A stretch of DNA of 64,000 bases from Bifidobacterium ruminantium DSM 6489 (GTDB lineage: Bacteria > Actinomycetota > Actinomycetes > Actinomycetales > Bifidobacteriaceae): contig NZ_JDTK01000004.1 of NCBI RefSeq assembly GCF_000770925.1, positions 62,001-126,000 on the forward strand. Reading direction: 5' to 3'. Both the position numbers and the translations under genes were made by a program. Positions 8,648 to 16,943 of the stretch are shown in pieces. The number at the start of each line of letters is the position of its first letter. Position 1 is the first letter of the stretch. Below the pieces are notes generated by a model, which saw nothing but the letters and a program-made list of their open reading frames with translations, was not told the DNA's origin and ran no database searches.

Positions 8648-9523
8648 ATGGCAGTGAGGATCGATGGCAGGGCGGTGTCCGCGGAAATCAAGAAGGATCT
8701 CGCCACGAGGGTCGAGACGCTGAAGGCGCGGGGAATCGAGCCGGGCTTGGGCACCATTCTGGTCGGCTCCGATCCGGGGTCGGTGAAGTACGTCGCAGGC
8801 AAACACGCCGATTGCGCCGAAATCGGCGTGAATTCGATCAAACGTGAGCTGCCCGAGGACGCGACCTTCGAGCAGATCGCCGAAACCGTCCGCGAACTCA
8901 ATGCTGATCCAGCCTGCACCGGTTATATCGTGCAGCTTCCACTTCCGAAAGGCGTCGACGAGAACGCGATCATCGATCTGATCGATCCGAGGAAGGATGC
9001 GGACGGCATGCATCCGTACAATCTCGGAGAGCTGGTCCTGCATGCGAAGGGTGATGTAACCACGCCTTTGCCCTGCACGCCCCGGGGCGTGATCGAGCTG
9101 CTTCGGGCCTATGACGTCGATCTGAATGGCAAGGAGGTGTGTGTGCTGGGACGAGGCATCACCATCGGACGCACCATCGGGCTGTTGCTCACGCGCAAAT
9201 CCGTCAACGCCACCGTCACGTTGTGCCATACGGGGACGAAAGACGTGCGCGACCATATGCGACGCGCCGACGTGATCGTCGCGGCCATGGGATCCGCCGG
9301 CTTCGTCAAGCCGGACGACATCAAGGAGGGCGCGGTCCTCGTCGATGTCGGCGTGTCCCGGGTGTTCGACGAGGAAGCCGGACGGTATCGGGTCAAAGGG
9401 GACGTTGACAAAGCATGCTACGAGAAGGTTTCGGCATACACGCCGAATCCCGGGGGAGTGGGACCGATGACCCGCGCGATGCTGCTGCAGAACGTCGTGG
9501 AGATGGCCGAACGTCGGGCTTGA
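8648..9523 (+). CDS. folD: Bifunctional methylenetetrahydrofolate dehydrogenase/methenyltetrahydrofolate cyclohydrolase
   Basis: A 291-residue cytosolic FolD, which interconverts 5,10-methylene-THF and 10-formyl-THF and produces NADPH. The catalytic domain shows [16 protein letters not shown] with the active-site Tyr-x-x-x-Lys, and [14 protein letters not shown]. The Rossmann domain has [11 protein letters not shown], then [16 protein letters not shown] (in place of the more common VGRSxxVGxPxxxLL) and [20 protein letters not shown], and the protein ends with [29 protein letters not shown] precedes the ATG. It is monocistronic, divergent from the metal-binding protein gene and followed by a terminator. 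Confidence 0.95.
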   Translation: MAVRIDGRAVSAEIKKDLATRVETLKARGIEPGLGTILVGSDPGSVKYVAGKHADCAEIGVNSIKRELPEDATFEQIAETVRELNADPACTGYIVQLPLPKGVDENAIIDLIDPRKDADGMHPYNLGELVLHAKGDVTTPLPCTPRGVIELLRAYDVDLNGKEVCVLGRGITIGRTIGLLLTRKSVNATVTLCHTGTKDVRDHMRRADVIVAAMGSAGFVKPDDIKEGAVLVDVGVSRVFDEEAGRYRVKGDVDKACYEKVSAYTPNPGGVGPMTRAMLLQNVVEMAERRA

Positions 9524-9542
9524 ATTTCCGGGATATGGTTTT

Positions 9543-9577
9543 CGGGCGTGTCGCATAGGGCGGCCCGCCCGTTTTTT
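9543..9577 (+). terminator. Terminator after folD
   Basis: CGGGCG (9543-9548) pairs with CGCCCG (9566-9571), with an extra GGGCGG/CCGCCC alternative pairing inside, followed by six T residues at 9572-9577. Confidence 0.7.
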
Positions 9578-9679
9578 GTGCAGGGTCCGCTGTAAGCTTG
9601 CGCAATGTGCGCGTATTCGCGTGCACGTATAACTGAAGAACGATTTTATCCATCCACTATTTTGTAAGAAACCACATTA

Positions 9680-11152
9680 ATGGCAGAGAACAATAACGAA
9701 GTCGCCAAGGTCGCCATCAACGACATCGGCACCGAAGAGGACTTCATCAAGGCAGTCGATTCCACCATCAAGAACTTCGATGATGGTGATCTGGTCGAAG
9801 GTACCGTCGTCAAGGTCGATCATGACGAGGTCCTGCTCGACATCGGCTACAAGACCGAGGGCGTCATCCCCTCCCGCGAGCTTTCCATCAAGAAGGACGT
9901 CGATCCTGACGAAGTCGTCGAGGTCGGCGACACCATCGAGGCCCTTGTCGTCACCAAGGAAGACAAGGAAGGCCGTCTGATTCTGTCCAAGAAGCGTGCA
10001 CAGTACGAGCGCGCCTGGGGCGACATCGAGAAGATCAAGGAAGCCGATGGCGTTGTCGAAGGCACCGTCATCGAAGCCGTCAAGGGTGGTCTCATCGTCG
10101 ACATCGGTCTGCGTGGCTTCCTGCCGGCATCCCTGGTCGAGATGCGCCGCGTCCGCGATCTGTCCCCGTACATCGGTCAGAAGATCAAGGCCAAGATCCT
10201 CGAGCTCGACAAGAACCGCAACAACGTGGTCCTCTCCCGTCGCCAGTACCTCGAGGAGACCCAGTCCGAAGTGCGCGAGACCTTCCTGTCCCAGCTCAAG
10301 AAGGGCCAGATCCGCGAAGGTGTCGTGTCCTCCATCGTCAACTTCGGCGCATTCGTCGATCTCGGTGGTGTTGACGGCCTGATCCACGTTTCCGAGCTGT
10401 CCTGGAAGCACATCGACCATCCGTCCGAGGTCGTCAAGGTCGGCGACAAGGTCACCGTCGAGGTGCTCGACGTGGATCTCGACCGCGAGCGCATTTCCCT
10501 GTCCCTGAAGGCCACCCAGGAAGATCCGTGGCAGCGTTTCGCACGCACCCACGTTCCCGGCCAGATCGTCAAGGGCAAGGTCACTAAGATCGTTCAGTTC
10601 GGTGTCTTCATCTCCGTCGAAGACGGCATCGAAGGCCTCGTGCACATCTCCGAGCTGGCCAACCGCCACGTGGAGAACCCGGAGACCGTCGTCAAGCCGG
10701 GCGAGGAAGTGTTCGTCAAGGTGATCGACGTCGATCTCGACCGTCGCCGCATCTCCCTGTCCCTCAAGCAGGCCAACGACTCCGTCGATCCGGCTTCCGA
10801 GGACTTCGATCCGGCTCTGTACGGTATGCCGGCAGAGTACGACGAGCAGGGCAACTACAAGTATCCGGAAGGCTTCGATCCGGCAACCAACGAGTGGATC
10901 GCTGGTTACGAGAAGCAGCGTGAGGAGTGGGAAGCCCAGTACGCCGCCGCTCACGATCTGTGGGAGCAGCACAAGGAGTTCGTCGCCAAGGAACTGGAGA
11001 ACGCCGAGGCTTCCGCAGCCGAGGACGGCCAAGCTCCGAAGGAAGCGAAGGTCGAAGAGGTGTCCAACTACTCCTCCGAGAGCACTTCCAACGGCACCCT
11101 CGCCGATTCCGATCAGCTCGCCGCTCTGCGCGACCAGCTGCTCGGCAAGTGA
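9680..11152 (+). CDS. rpsA: Small ribosomal subunit protein bS1
   Basis: A 490-residue S1 protein with four S1 RNA-binding domains, the usual number in actinobacteria: about residues 32-105, 120-190, 205-275 and 292-360. Repeats 3 and 4 are the most canonical (REGVVSSIVNFGAFVDLGGVDGLIHVSELSW and VKGKVTKIVQFGVFISVEDGIEGLVHISEL). The C-terminal 120 residues are acidic and aromatic (YDEQGNYKYPEGFDPATNEWIAGYE) and end DQLAALRDQLLGK, as in other actinobacterial S1 proteins. S1 helps recruit mRNA to the 30S subunit. The ATG lacks a strong Shine-Dalgarno. Codon usage is strongly biased (GTC, ATC, GAC, AAG), consistent with high expression. A terminator and coaE follow. Confidence 0.97.
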   Translation: MAENNNEVAKVAINDIGTEEDFIKAVDSTIKNFDDGDLVEGTVVKVDHDEVLLDIGYKTEGVIPSRELSIKKDVDPDEVVEVGDTIEALVVTKEDKEGRLILSKKRAQYERAWGDIEKIKEADGVVEGTVIEAVKGGLIVDIGLRGFLPASLVEMRRVRDLSPYIGQKIKAKILELDKNRNNVVLSRRQYLEETQSEVRETFLSQLKKGQIREGVVSSIVNFGAFVDLGGVDGLIHVSELSWKHIDHPSEVVKVGDKVTVEVLDVDLDRERISLSLKATQEDPWQRFARTHVPGQIVKGKVTKIVQFGVFISVEDGIEGLVHISELANRHVENPETVVKPGEEVFVKVIDVDLDRRRISLSLKQANDSVDPASEDFDPALYGMPAEYDEQGNYKYPEGFDPATNEWIAGYEKQREEWEAQYAAAHDLWEQHKEFVAKELENAEASAAEDGQAPKEAKVEEVSNYSSESTSNGTLADSDQLAALRDQLLGK

Positions 11153-11196
11153 TTTCCACTGAATCGGCTATAAGCCGTTTCAGGTGAATTCCTGAT

Positions 11197-11230
11197 CAAA
11201 GACCCCATGTCTAATGGCATGGGGTCTTTG
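11197..11230 (+). terminator. Terminator after rpsA
   Basis: A 13-bp perfect stem, CAAAGACCCCATG (11197-11209) with CATGGGGTCTTTG (11218-11230), closing an 8-base loop. The T run is part of the stem, so termination may be moderate. Confidence 0.7.
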
Positions 11231-11253
11231 CGTATGCGCCGGCGTATCGGACA

Positions 11254-11259
11254 TACAAT
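11254..11259 (+). promoter_or_regulatory. Candidate -10 box of a leaderless coaE promoter
   Basis: TACAAT lies 7 bases before the ATG at 11267 and just after the rpsA terminator. TTGCGT at 11228-11233 could be a weak -35 with a long 20-base spacer. No ribosome site is present, which together suggests a leaderless transcript. Confidence 0.4.
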
Positions 11260-11266
11260 GTCGACT

Positions 11267-11887
11267 ATGATTCGAATTGGTCTGACCGGAGGCATCGCTG
11301 CCGGCAAAAGCACCGTCGCCACGCATTTGCGTGAACTGGGCGCAGTGCTCATCGATTATGATGCGTTGGCGCGCAAGGCTGTGGAACCCGGAAGCGTTGG
11401 CCTACGACGGATCGTGGATCGCTTTGGGCCTGACGCGTTGGACAAGCAAGGCGGCCTCAACCGCCAGTGGATCGCCAGGCACGTGTTTTCCGGGCCGAAT
11501 GCCGAATCCGAGAGAAAGGCTCTTGACGACATCGAGCATCCCCTGATTTATGAACTCGCTTCTGCAGCCGAGCGGCATGCCCTTGCAATCAATCCCGATG
11601 CGGTCGTGGTGCATGACATCCCACTGCTGGCGGAAGTGATGGACGATCTGCCATTCCGTTTCGACCATATAATCACCGTCGAAGCTCCGGAAGACGTGCG
11701 GGTGGAACGCATGATGCGCACCCGCGGCATGAGCGAGCGCCAGGCGTTGGATCGGATCGCTCACCAGCCGTCCCGAAAAAAACGTGAGGAGATCTCGGAT
11801 ACGGTGGTCGATTCATCGCAATCCATGGAACGTATGTTCGAGTATGTTGATACGCTGATGCGGCAGTGGCTTTTGAATACGAGGTAG
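11267..11887 (+). CDS. coaE: Dephospho-CoA kinase
   Basis: A 206-residue P-loop kinase for the last step of coenzyme A synthesis, ATP-dependent phosphorylation of dephospho-CoA. It opens with MIRIGLTGGIAAGKSTVA, the CoaE Walker A, and includes LIDYDALARKAVEPGS, the lid-region IEHPLIYELA and DIPLLAEV. The C-terminal RVERMMRTRGMSERQALDRI and the DSSQSMERMF segment are also characteristic. An alternative ATG at 11258 would add three residues; I chose 11267 because it fits the -10-like TACAAT box and the family's usual N-terminus. It sits between rpsA and uvrB, a conserved actinobacterial order, and uvrB begins 3 bases after its stop. Confidence 0.93.
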   Translation: MIRIGLTGGIAAGKSTVATHLRELGAVLIDYDALARKAVEPGSVGLRRIVDRFGPDALDKQGGLNRQWIARHVFSGPNAESERKALDDIEHPLIYELASAAERHALAINPDAVVVHDIPLLAEVMDDLPFRFDHIITVEAPEDVRVERMMRTRGMSERQALDRIAHQPSRKKREEISDTVVDSSQSMERMFEYVDTLMRQWLLNTR

Positions 11888-11890
11888 ATT

Positions 11891-14002
11891 ATGGGATTCA
11901 ACATTGAACGTGTGAACAAACCGTTTGTGGTCAAATCGCCATACAAACCGTCTGGTGACCAGCCGAGGGCCATTGAAGAGCTGGCCACGCGCATCGAGAA
12001 CGGCGAGAACGACGTGGTGCTCATGGGCGCCACAGGCACCGGCAAAACGGCCACCACCGCATGGCTGATCGAACGACTGCAACGTCCGACGCTCATCATC
12101 GAACCAAACAAGACGCTCGCCGCCCAGCTGTGCGCAGAGTTCCGTGAGCTCATGCCTGACAACGCGGTGAGCTATTTCGTCTCCTACTACGACTACTACC
12201 AGCCGGAAGCTTACATACCGCAGACCGACACCTACATCGAGAAGGACTCCAACATCAACGACGATGTGGAACGTCTGCGTCATGCGGCCACGGCGAATCT
12301 TCTGACCCGCCGCGACTGTGTGGTGGTGGCGACGGTCTCCTGCATCTATGGCCTTGGCACGCCGGAGGAATATGCGGGTCGCATGCTGCTGCTCAAGGAA
12401 GGTCAGCAGATCGACCGCGATGACTTGCTGCGCAAGTTCGTGGCCATGCAATACAAGCGCAACGACATCGCTTTCACGCGAGGCACGTTCCGGGTTCGGG
12501 GAGACACGGTCGAAATCATTCCCGTTTACGAGGAGCTGGCCATCCGCATCGAATTCTTCGGCGACGAGATCGACCGCATCTCCACGCTGCATCCGTTGAC
12601 CGGCGATGTGATCGGCCATGAGGAGCAGGTGCATATCTTCCCGGCGTCGCATTATGTGGCCGGGCCGGAGCGCATGGAGCGTGCTCTGAAGACCATCCAG
12701 CAGGAATTGGACGAGCGCACCGCCGAATTGCGCAAGCAAGGCAAGGAGCTTGAGGCGCAGCGTCTCACCATGCGCACCACGTATGACTTGGAAATGCTTT
12801 CCCAGGTGGGCGTGTGCTCCGGTGTGGAGAACTATTCGAGGCATTTCGACGGCCGTGCCCCGGGCACGCCTCCACATACACTGCTCGACTTCTTCCCCGA
12901 CGATTTCTTGCTTGTCATCGATGAATCGCATGTCACCGTGCCGCAGATCGGAGCAATGTACGAGGGCGACGCGAGCCGCAAACGCACATTGGTCGAACAT
13001 GGGTTCCGTCTGCCGTCGGCCATGGACAACCGTCCGCTCAAGTGGCCGGAATTCCAGAAACGTGTCGGTCAGACGGTCTATCTGTCGGCGACGCCGGGGG
13101 ATTACGAACTCGGTCGGAGCAACGGTGTGGTCGAACAGATCATCCGTCCGACCGGTCTTGTCGATCCGCAGATCGATGTGCGTCCTGTGGAAGGCCAGGT
13201 CGATGATCTGCTTGCCGAAATCAAGGACAGGGTGGCGGGGAACGAACGCGCGCTGGTCACCACGCTCACCAAGAAGATGGCGGAGGATCTGACCGACTAT
13301 CTGTTGGAACGCGGCATCAAGGTCGAGTATCTGCATTCCGACGTGGACACGTTGCGGCGAGTCGAACTGCTGCGCGAACTCCGTGAAGGCAAGATCGACG
13401 TCATCGTCGGCATCAACCTGCTACGAGAGGGCCTCGATCTGCCGGAAGTGTCATTGGTCGCAATCCTCGACGCGGATAAGGAAGGTTTCCTGCGTTCCTA
13501 CCGTTCGCTCATCCAGACCATCGGCCGTGCGGCGCGAAACGTGTCCGGCACCGTCGTCATGTATGCGGACGACATCACCGAAGCCATGCGCAAGGCCATC
13601 GACGAGACCAACCGCCGCCGTGACATCCAGATTGCCTACAATAAGGAACATGGCATCGATCCGAAGCCGCTCATCAAGAAGATCTCCGATGTCAACGACA
13701 TGCTTGCCAAGGAGGATGTCGACACCCAGACATTGCTCGGTACCGGATACCGAAACGCGGACAAAGCCGGCAATTCGCATCTCGGCGTGCCGCATACCAG
13801 CAAGGAGGAATCCGGCAGGCGGCACGAGGAGATCCTCAAGGCCGGTCTTCCGGCGCAGGATCTAGCCGATTTGATCAGGCAGCTGTCCGAGCAGATGCAC
13901 ACGGCCGCCGAACAACTGCAGTTCGAGCTTGCCGCGCGTCTGCGCGATGAGATCCGCGACCTGAAGAAGGAACTCCGGCAGATGACTGAGGCGAGCAAGT
14001 AA
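11891..14002 (+). CDS. uvrB: UvrABC system protein B (excinuclease helicase subunit)
   Basis: A 703-residue nucleotide-excision repair protein which loads at lesions with UvrA and recruits UvrC. Walker A is [14 protein letters not shown] (about residue 48). The beta-hairpin for strand insertion is [21 protein letters not shown] (tyrosine-rich), and the DEAD-like box is [13 protein letters not shown]. Later motifs are [54 protein letters not shown] and QTIGRAARN. The C-terminal UVR domain (about 665-700) binds UvrC. It is probably co-transcribed with coaE. Stop to TerC start is 39 bases, in which a separate promoter for the next gene is likely. Confidence 0.97.
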   Translation: MGFNIERVNKPFVVKSPYKPSGDQPRAIEELATRIENGENDVVLMGATGTGKTATTAWLIERLQRPTLIIEPNKTLAAQLCAEFRELMPDNAVSYFVSYYDYYQPEAYIPQTDTYIEKDSNINDDVERLRHAATANLLTRRDCVVVATVSCIYGLGTPEEYAGRMLLLKEGQQIDRDDLLRKFVAMQYKRNDIAFTRGTFRVRGDTVEIIPVYEELAIRIEFFGDEIDRISTLHPLTGDVIGHEEQVHIFPASHYVAGPERMERALKTIQQELDERTAELRKQGKELEAQRLTMRTTYDLEMLSQVGVCSGVENYSRHFDGRAPGTPPHTLLDFFPDDFLLVIDESHVTVPQIGAMYEGDASRKRTLVEHGFRLPSAMDNRPLKWPEFQKRVGQTVYLSATPGDYELGRSNGVVEQIIRPTGLVDPQIDVRPVEGQVDDLLAEIKDRVAGNERALVTTLTKKMAEDLTDYLLERGIKVEYLHSDVDTLRRVELLRELREGKIDVIVGINLLREGLDLPEVSLVAILDADKEGFLRSYRSLIQTIGRAARNVSGTVVMYADDITEAMRKAIDETNRRRDIQIAYNKEHGIDPKPLIKKISDVNDMLAKEDVDTQTLLGTGYRNADKAGNSHLGVPHTSKEESGRRHEEILKAGLPAQDLADLIRQLSEQMHTAAEQLQFELAARLRDEIRDLKKELRQMTEASK

Positions 14003-14027
14003 CCGTCGCCCGGTCATACGGCATTCG

Positions 14028-14033
14028 TACCAT
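14028..14033 (+). promoter_or_regulatory. Candidate -10 box of a leaderless TerC-gene promoter
   Basis: TACCAT lies 8 bases before the ATG at 14042, within TACCATGG, which also occurs at the same distance before aroA and before the histidine phosphatase gene. There is no ribosome site and no clear -35. Confidence 0.35.
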
Positions 14034-14041
14034 GGTGAATC

Positions 14042-15025
14042 ATGGCTGAAACACCACTTGCTTTTGAAATCGCCACGTTCGCGGTGCTTGCCGTCTTCTT
14101 CGTGGTGGACTTGTTCGTAATCGGACGCAAGCCGCATGTGCCGTCCACCAAGGAATGCGTGCAGCATATCGCGTTCTTCGTGGTCATGGCGTTGATCTTC
14201 GGCGGACTCATGTGGTTCTTCGCGGGATCGAAGCCGGCCATCGAATTTTATTCGGGCTGGCTTACGGAATATTCGCTGAGTATCGACAATCTATTCGTCT
14301 TCGTCATCATTATGTCGAATTTTGCGGTGCCAAAACAGCTGCAGAAATTCGTGCTGTCCATCGGCATCACCATCGCATTGGTGTTGCGCGGCGTGTTCAT
14401 CCTCATCGGCGCGGCCATTATCTCCCGCTTCACCTGGGTGTTCTTCCTGTTCGGTGCATTCCTTATCGTCACCGCCATCAAGTTGGTCACCGGGGGAGAC
14501 GAAGATGAGGAATATCATGAGAATGGCTTGATTCGCGCATTGCGCAAGGTCATCAAGATCACCGATGAGTATGACGGAGAAAAGTTGCGTACCGTCAAAA
14601 ACGGTGCCAAGTATTGGACTCCGATGCTGATCGTCTTTCTGACCATCGGCACCACCGATGTGATGTTTGCCTTTGATTCCATTCCTGCGATTTTCGGTTT
14701 GACGAAGGATCCGTTCATTGTGTTCACGTCCAATGTGTTCGCGTTGCTCGGTTTGCAGCAGCTGTACTTCCTGCTCGGAGAGCTGCTCGACAAGCTGGTG
14801 TATCTGCCGCTTGGACTTTCCGTGGTTTTGGGCTTCATCGGCGTCAAGCTCATCATGGAGGCATTGCATGGCAACTCGCTGCCGTTCCTCAATGGCGGCC
14901 AGCCGATTTCCTGGGTTCCGGAAGTGCCCACATGGCTATCGCTTGTCGTTATCGTTCTTGCGATTGGTGGTGCGGCTTTGGCAAGTGTTATTAAGATGCG
15001 CACCATGAAAGCGAACGAAAAGTGA
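14042..15025 (+). CDS. TerC-family integral membrane protein (possible metal exporter)
   Basis: A 327-residue membrane protein with about nine hydrophobic helices. Two repeats of the TerC signature are visible: EYSLSIDNLFVFVIIMSNF (about residues 78-96) and TIGTTDVMFAFDSIPAIFGLT (about 203-222), whose buried acidic residues are thought to coordinate a metal. Between them is a cytosolic acidic loop, GGDEDEEYHENG. TerC proteins were named for tellurite resistance; characterised members (Alx, MeeF, YkoY) export Mn2+ or help metallate secreted proteins. The window also encodes a likely manganese importer, but the genes are 6 kb apart. The gene is followed by a terminator and the pyk control region. 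Substrate is unknown. Confidence 0.85.
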   Translation: MAETPLAFEIATFAVLAVFFVVDLFVIGRKPHVPSTKECVQHIAFFVVMALIFGGLMWFFAGSKPAIEFYSGWLTEYSLSIDNLFVFVIIMSNFAVPKQLQKFVLSIGITIALVLRGVFILIGAAIISRFTWVFFLFGAFLIVTAIKLVTGGDEDEEYHENGLIRALRKVIKITDEYDGEKLRTVKNGAKYWTPMLIVFLTIGTTDVMFAFDSIPAIFGLTKDPFIVFTSNVFALLGLQQLYFLLGELLDKLVYLPLGLSVVLGFIGVKLIMEALHGNSLPFLNGGQPISWVPEVPTWLSLVVIVLAIGGAALASVIKMRTMKANEK

Positions 15026-15042
15026 CAGTCCGGCAAACGTTG

Positions 15043-15067
15043 GGAGAATAGAGCTTTTCTATTCTCC
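15043..15067 (+). terminator. Terminator-like hairpin after the TerC gene
   Basis: GGAGAATAGA (15043-15052) pairs perfectly with TCTATTCTCC (15058-15067) around the loop GCTTT. There is no T tract after it, so efficiency is uncertain. Confidence 0.5.
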
Positions 15068-15074
15068 TACGAAA

Positions 15075-15090
15075 TTGTGAGCGCTCACAA
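15075..15090. promoter_or_regulatory. Perfect 16-bp LacI-type operator upstream of pyk
   Basis: TTGTGAGCGCTCACAA is a perfect inverted repeat with the central CG typical of LacI/GalR-family operators. It lies 109 bases upstream of the pyk start. In Bifidobacterium breve the LacI-type regulators AraQ and MalR1 are known to control central carbon metabolism; this site could bind such a regulator, which is an inference. No regulator gene of this family is in the window. Confidence 0.75.
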
Positions 15091-15198
15091 CACACCTAGT
15101 TCTGAGGTGGAAGTGGGCGCTTTTTGCTAGTAAGCTGTGCCATTGGAAACAGGGTCGTCAGATCCAAAATCAATATCAACAAGAATAGGCAGGCATTC

Positions 15199-16641
15199 AT
15201 GCGTAAAGCCAAGATCGTAGATACCATCGGTCCCGCTACCGAGTCCCTGGAAGGCATCACCAGCCTTGTCGAAGCAGGTATGGACGTCGCTCGTCTGAAC
15301 CGCTCCCACGGCACTCCGGAAGACCACCTCAAGGTCTACAACAACCTCCGTGCCGCCGCCAAGGCCACTGGCCGCAACGTCGCAGCCCTGGTTGACCTGC
15401 AGGGTCCGAAGATCCGCTGCGGTTGGTTCAAGAAGAACGCCGACGGCGAGGACAAGGTCCAGCTGACCGAAGGCCAGGAGTTCGTCATCACCACTGATGA
15501 CATCGAAGGCGACGAGCACATCACCTCCACCACCTTCAAGGGTCTCCCGGGCGACTGCCATGCAGGCGATCCGATCCTCATCGACGACGGCAAGGTCCGC
15601 CTCGAGGTCACCAAGGTCGAAGGCAACAACGTGTACACCAAGGTTGTCGTTGCCGGACCGGTCTCCAGCCACAAGGGCATCAACCTTCCGGGCGTCGCCG
15701 TGTCTCTGCCGGCTCTGACCGAGAAGGACGAAGAGGATCTGCGCTGGGCCATCCGCACCGGCGCCGACATCATCGCCATGTCCTTCGTGCGTTTCGCCAC
15801 CGACATCGACCGCGCCCACGAGATCATGGACGAGGAAGGCCGTCGCATCCCGGTCGTCGCCAAGATCGAGAAGCCGCAGGCTCTTGAGAACCTTGAAGAG
15901 ATCGTCAAGGCCTTCGACGGCATCATGGTCGCCCGTGGCGATATGGCCGTCGAGTGCCCGCTGGAAGAGGTTCCGCTGGCCACCAAGCGTTGCATCGAGC
16001 TGGCTCGTCAGTATGCCAAGCCGGTCATCGTGGCCACCGAAGTCCTCGGCTCCATGGTCAATTCCCCGGTCCCGACCCGTGCAGAGGCATCCGACTGCGC
16101 CAACGCCGTCCTCGACGGTGCCGACGCCACCATGACCTCCAACGAGACCGCCGTCGGCAAGTACCCGGCAGTCACCGTGAACACCATGAGCCGCATCTCC
16201 ACCTTCGCCACCGAGCATGGTTTCGACCGCATCCCGGAGCTGAAGAACCTGGATATGTCCTCCACCGGTGCCGTCTCTTCCGCCGCCGTCGACCTGGCCG
16301 ACAAGCTCAACGCCAAGGCCATCGTCGCCTACACCCAGACCGGTTCCACCGTGCACCGCGTGTCCCGTGAACGTCCGGCCACCCCGATCTACGGCATCAC
16401 CAACAACGAGCACACCTTCCACTGGCTGGCCCTGTCTTGGGGCACCGAGTCCTTCCTGCTCGATGAGGATTACCACGACAAGTCCCGCAAGGACCTGATG
16501 ATCTTCACCGATAAGATCCTGAAGGATGCCGGCAAGGTCACCGATGGCGACAAGATCGTCGTGCTGAGCTCCGCCCAGGGCGAGCACCAGCCGGGCCGCA
16601 CCGATTCCATCTACGTCCACACCGTTGGTGCCTGCGACTGA
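15199..16641 (+). CDS. pyk: Pyruvate kinase
   Basis: A 480-residue cytosolic pyruvate kinase, converting phosphoenolpyruvate and ADP to pyruvate and ATP, the ATP-yielding last step of the lower bifid shunt. The N-terminus MRKAKIVDTIGPATES and AGMDVARLNRSHGTPEDH give the substrate and K+ region (R-N-x-S-H). The catalytic lysine signature is VAKIEKPQALENLEEI, the Mg2+ ligands lie in GIMVARGDMAVE, and VIVATEVLGSMVNSPVPTRAEASDCANAVLDGADATMTSNETA follows. The C-terminal regulatory domain ends at VGACD. The frame is open from 15124, but the ATG at 15199 starts the conserved protein. It has its own promoter region, carrying the palindromic operator, and a strong terminator. Codon bias suggests high expression. 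Confidence 0.96.
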   Translation: MRKAKIVDTIGPATESLEGITSLVEAGMDVARLNRSHGTPEDHLKVYNNLRAAAKATGRNVAALVDLQGPKIRCGWFKKNADGEDKVQLTEGQEFVITTDDIEGDEHITSTTFKGLPGDCHAGDPILIDDGKVRLEVTKVEGNNVYTKVVVAGPVSSHKGINLPGVAVSLPALTEKDEEDLRWAIRTGADIIAMSFVRFATDIDRAHEIMDEEGRRIPVVAKIEKPQALENLEEIVKAFDGIMVARGDMAVECPLEEVPLATKRCIELARQYAKPVIVATEVLGSMVNSPVPTRAEASDCANAVLDGADATMTSNETAVGKYPAVTVNTMSRISTFATEHGFDRIPELKNLDMSSTGAVSSAAVDLADKLNAKAIVAYTQTGSTVHRVSRERPATPIYGITNNEHTFHWLALSWGTESFLLDEDYHDKSRKDLMIFTDKILKDAGKVTDGDKIVVLSSAQGEHQPGRTDSIYVHTVGACD

Positions 16642-16670
16642 GATTGAGATGCCGCTTTAGACGACTGTCC

Positions 16671-16713
16671 AACGGGTCTCCCGTCGAATTTCCGACGGGA
16701 GACCCGTTTGTTT
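16671..16713 (+). terminator. Strong rho-independent terminator after pyk
   Basis: AACGGGTCTCCCGTCG (16671-16686) pairs perfectly with CGACGGGAGACCCGTT (16693-16708), followed by TGTTT. The loop is six bases. Confidence 0.88.
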
Positions 16714-16789
16714 ATACGACATGCCGTGACAACGCCGTGGATTTGCCGTGGACCACGATGCTGTGCTATCCTGCCATAGTTGCGTGCAA

Positions 16790-16863
16790 GCCCTCGTATC
16801 CCAATTGGTAGAGGAAGCAGCCTCAAAATCTGCGCAGTGTGGGTTCGAGTCCCACCGAGGGCA
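16790..16863 (+). tRNA. tRNA-Leu(CAA), atypical with a short variable loop
   Basis: A 74-base cloverleaf. The acceptor stem GCCCTCG/CGAGGGC is perfect, with discriminator A at 16863. The T arm is GTGGG-TTCGAGT-CCCAC. The anticodon loop CTCAAAA (16822-16828) gives anticodon CAA, which reads UUG (leucine). The D arm has a three-base-pair stem (TCC/GGA) with the loop CAATTGGTAGA, like class II tRNA-Leu and tRNA-Ser. However, only five bases (GCAGT) separate the anticodon and T stems, so the long variable arm expected of bacterial tRNA-Leu is missing; the lowest anticodon-stem pair is C-U. CCA is not encoded. Leucine identity comes from the anticodon and A73 only. Confidence 0.8.
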
Positions 16864-16943
16864 CGTAAGAAATCAATATCAATCCAGGCCCAGGTTGGGG
16901 CACGTTAGGCCGGCTTTGGGCGTGACAGTGGAAAGAGACCGAC

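Noticed and set aside
14003-14041. Possible yybP-ykoY manganese riboswitch before the TerC-family gene
   Set aside because: Only 39 bases separate it from uvrB, too short for that RNA, and no matching sequence was seen.
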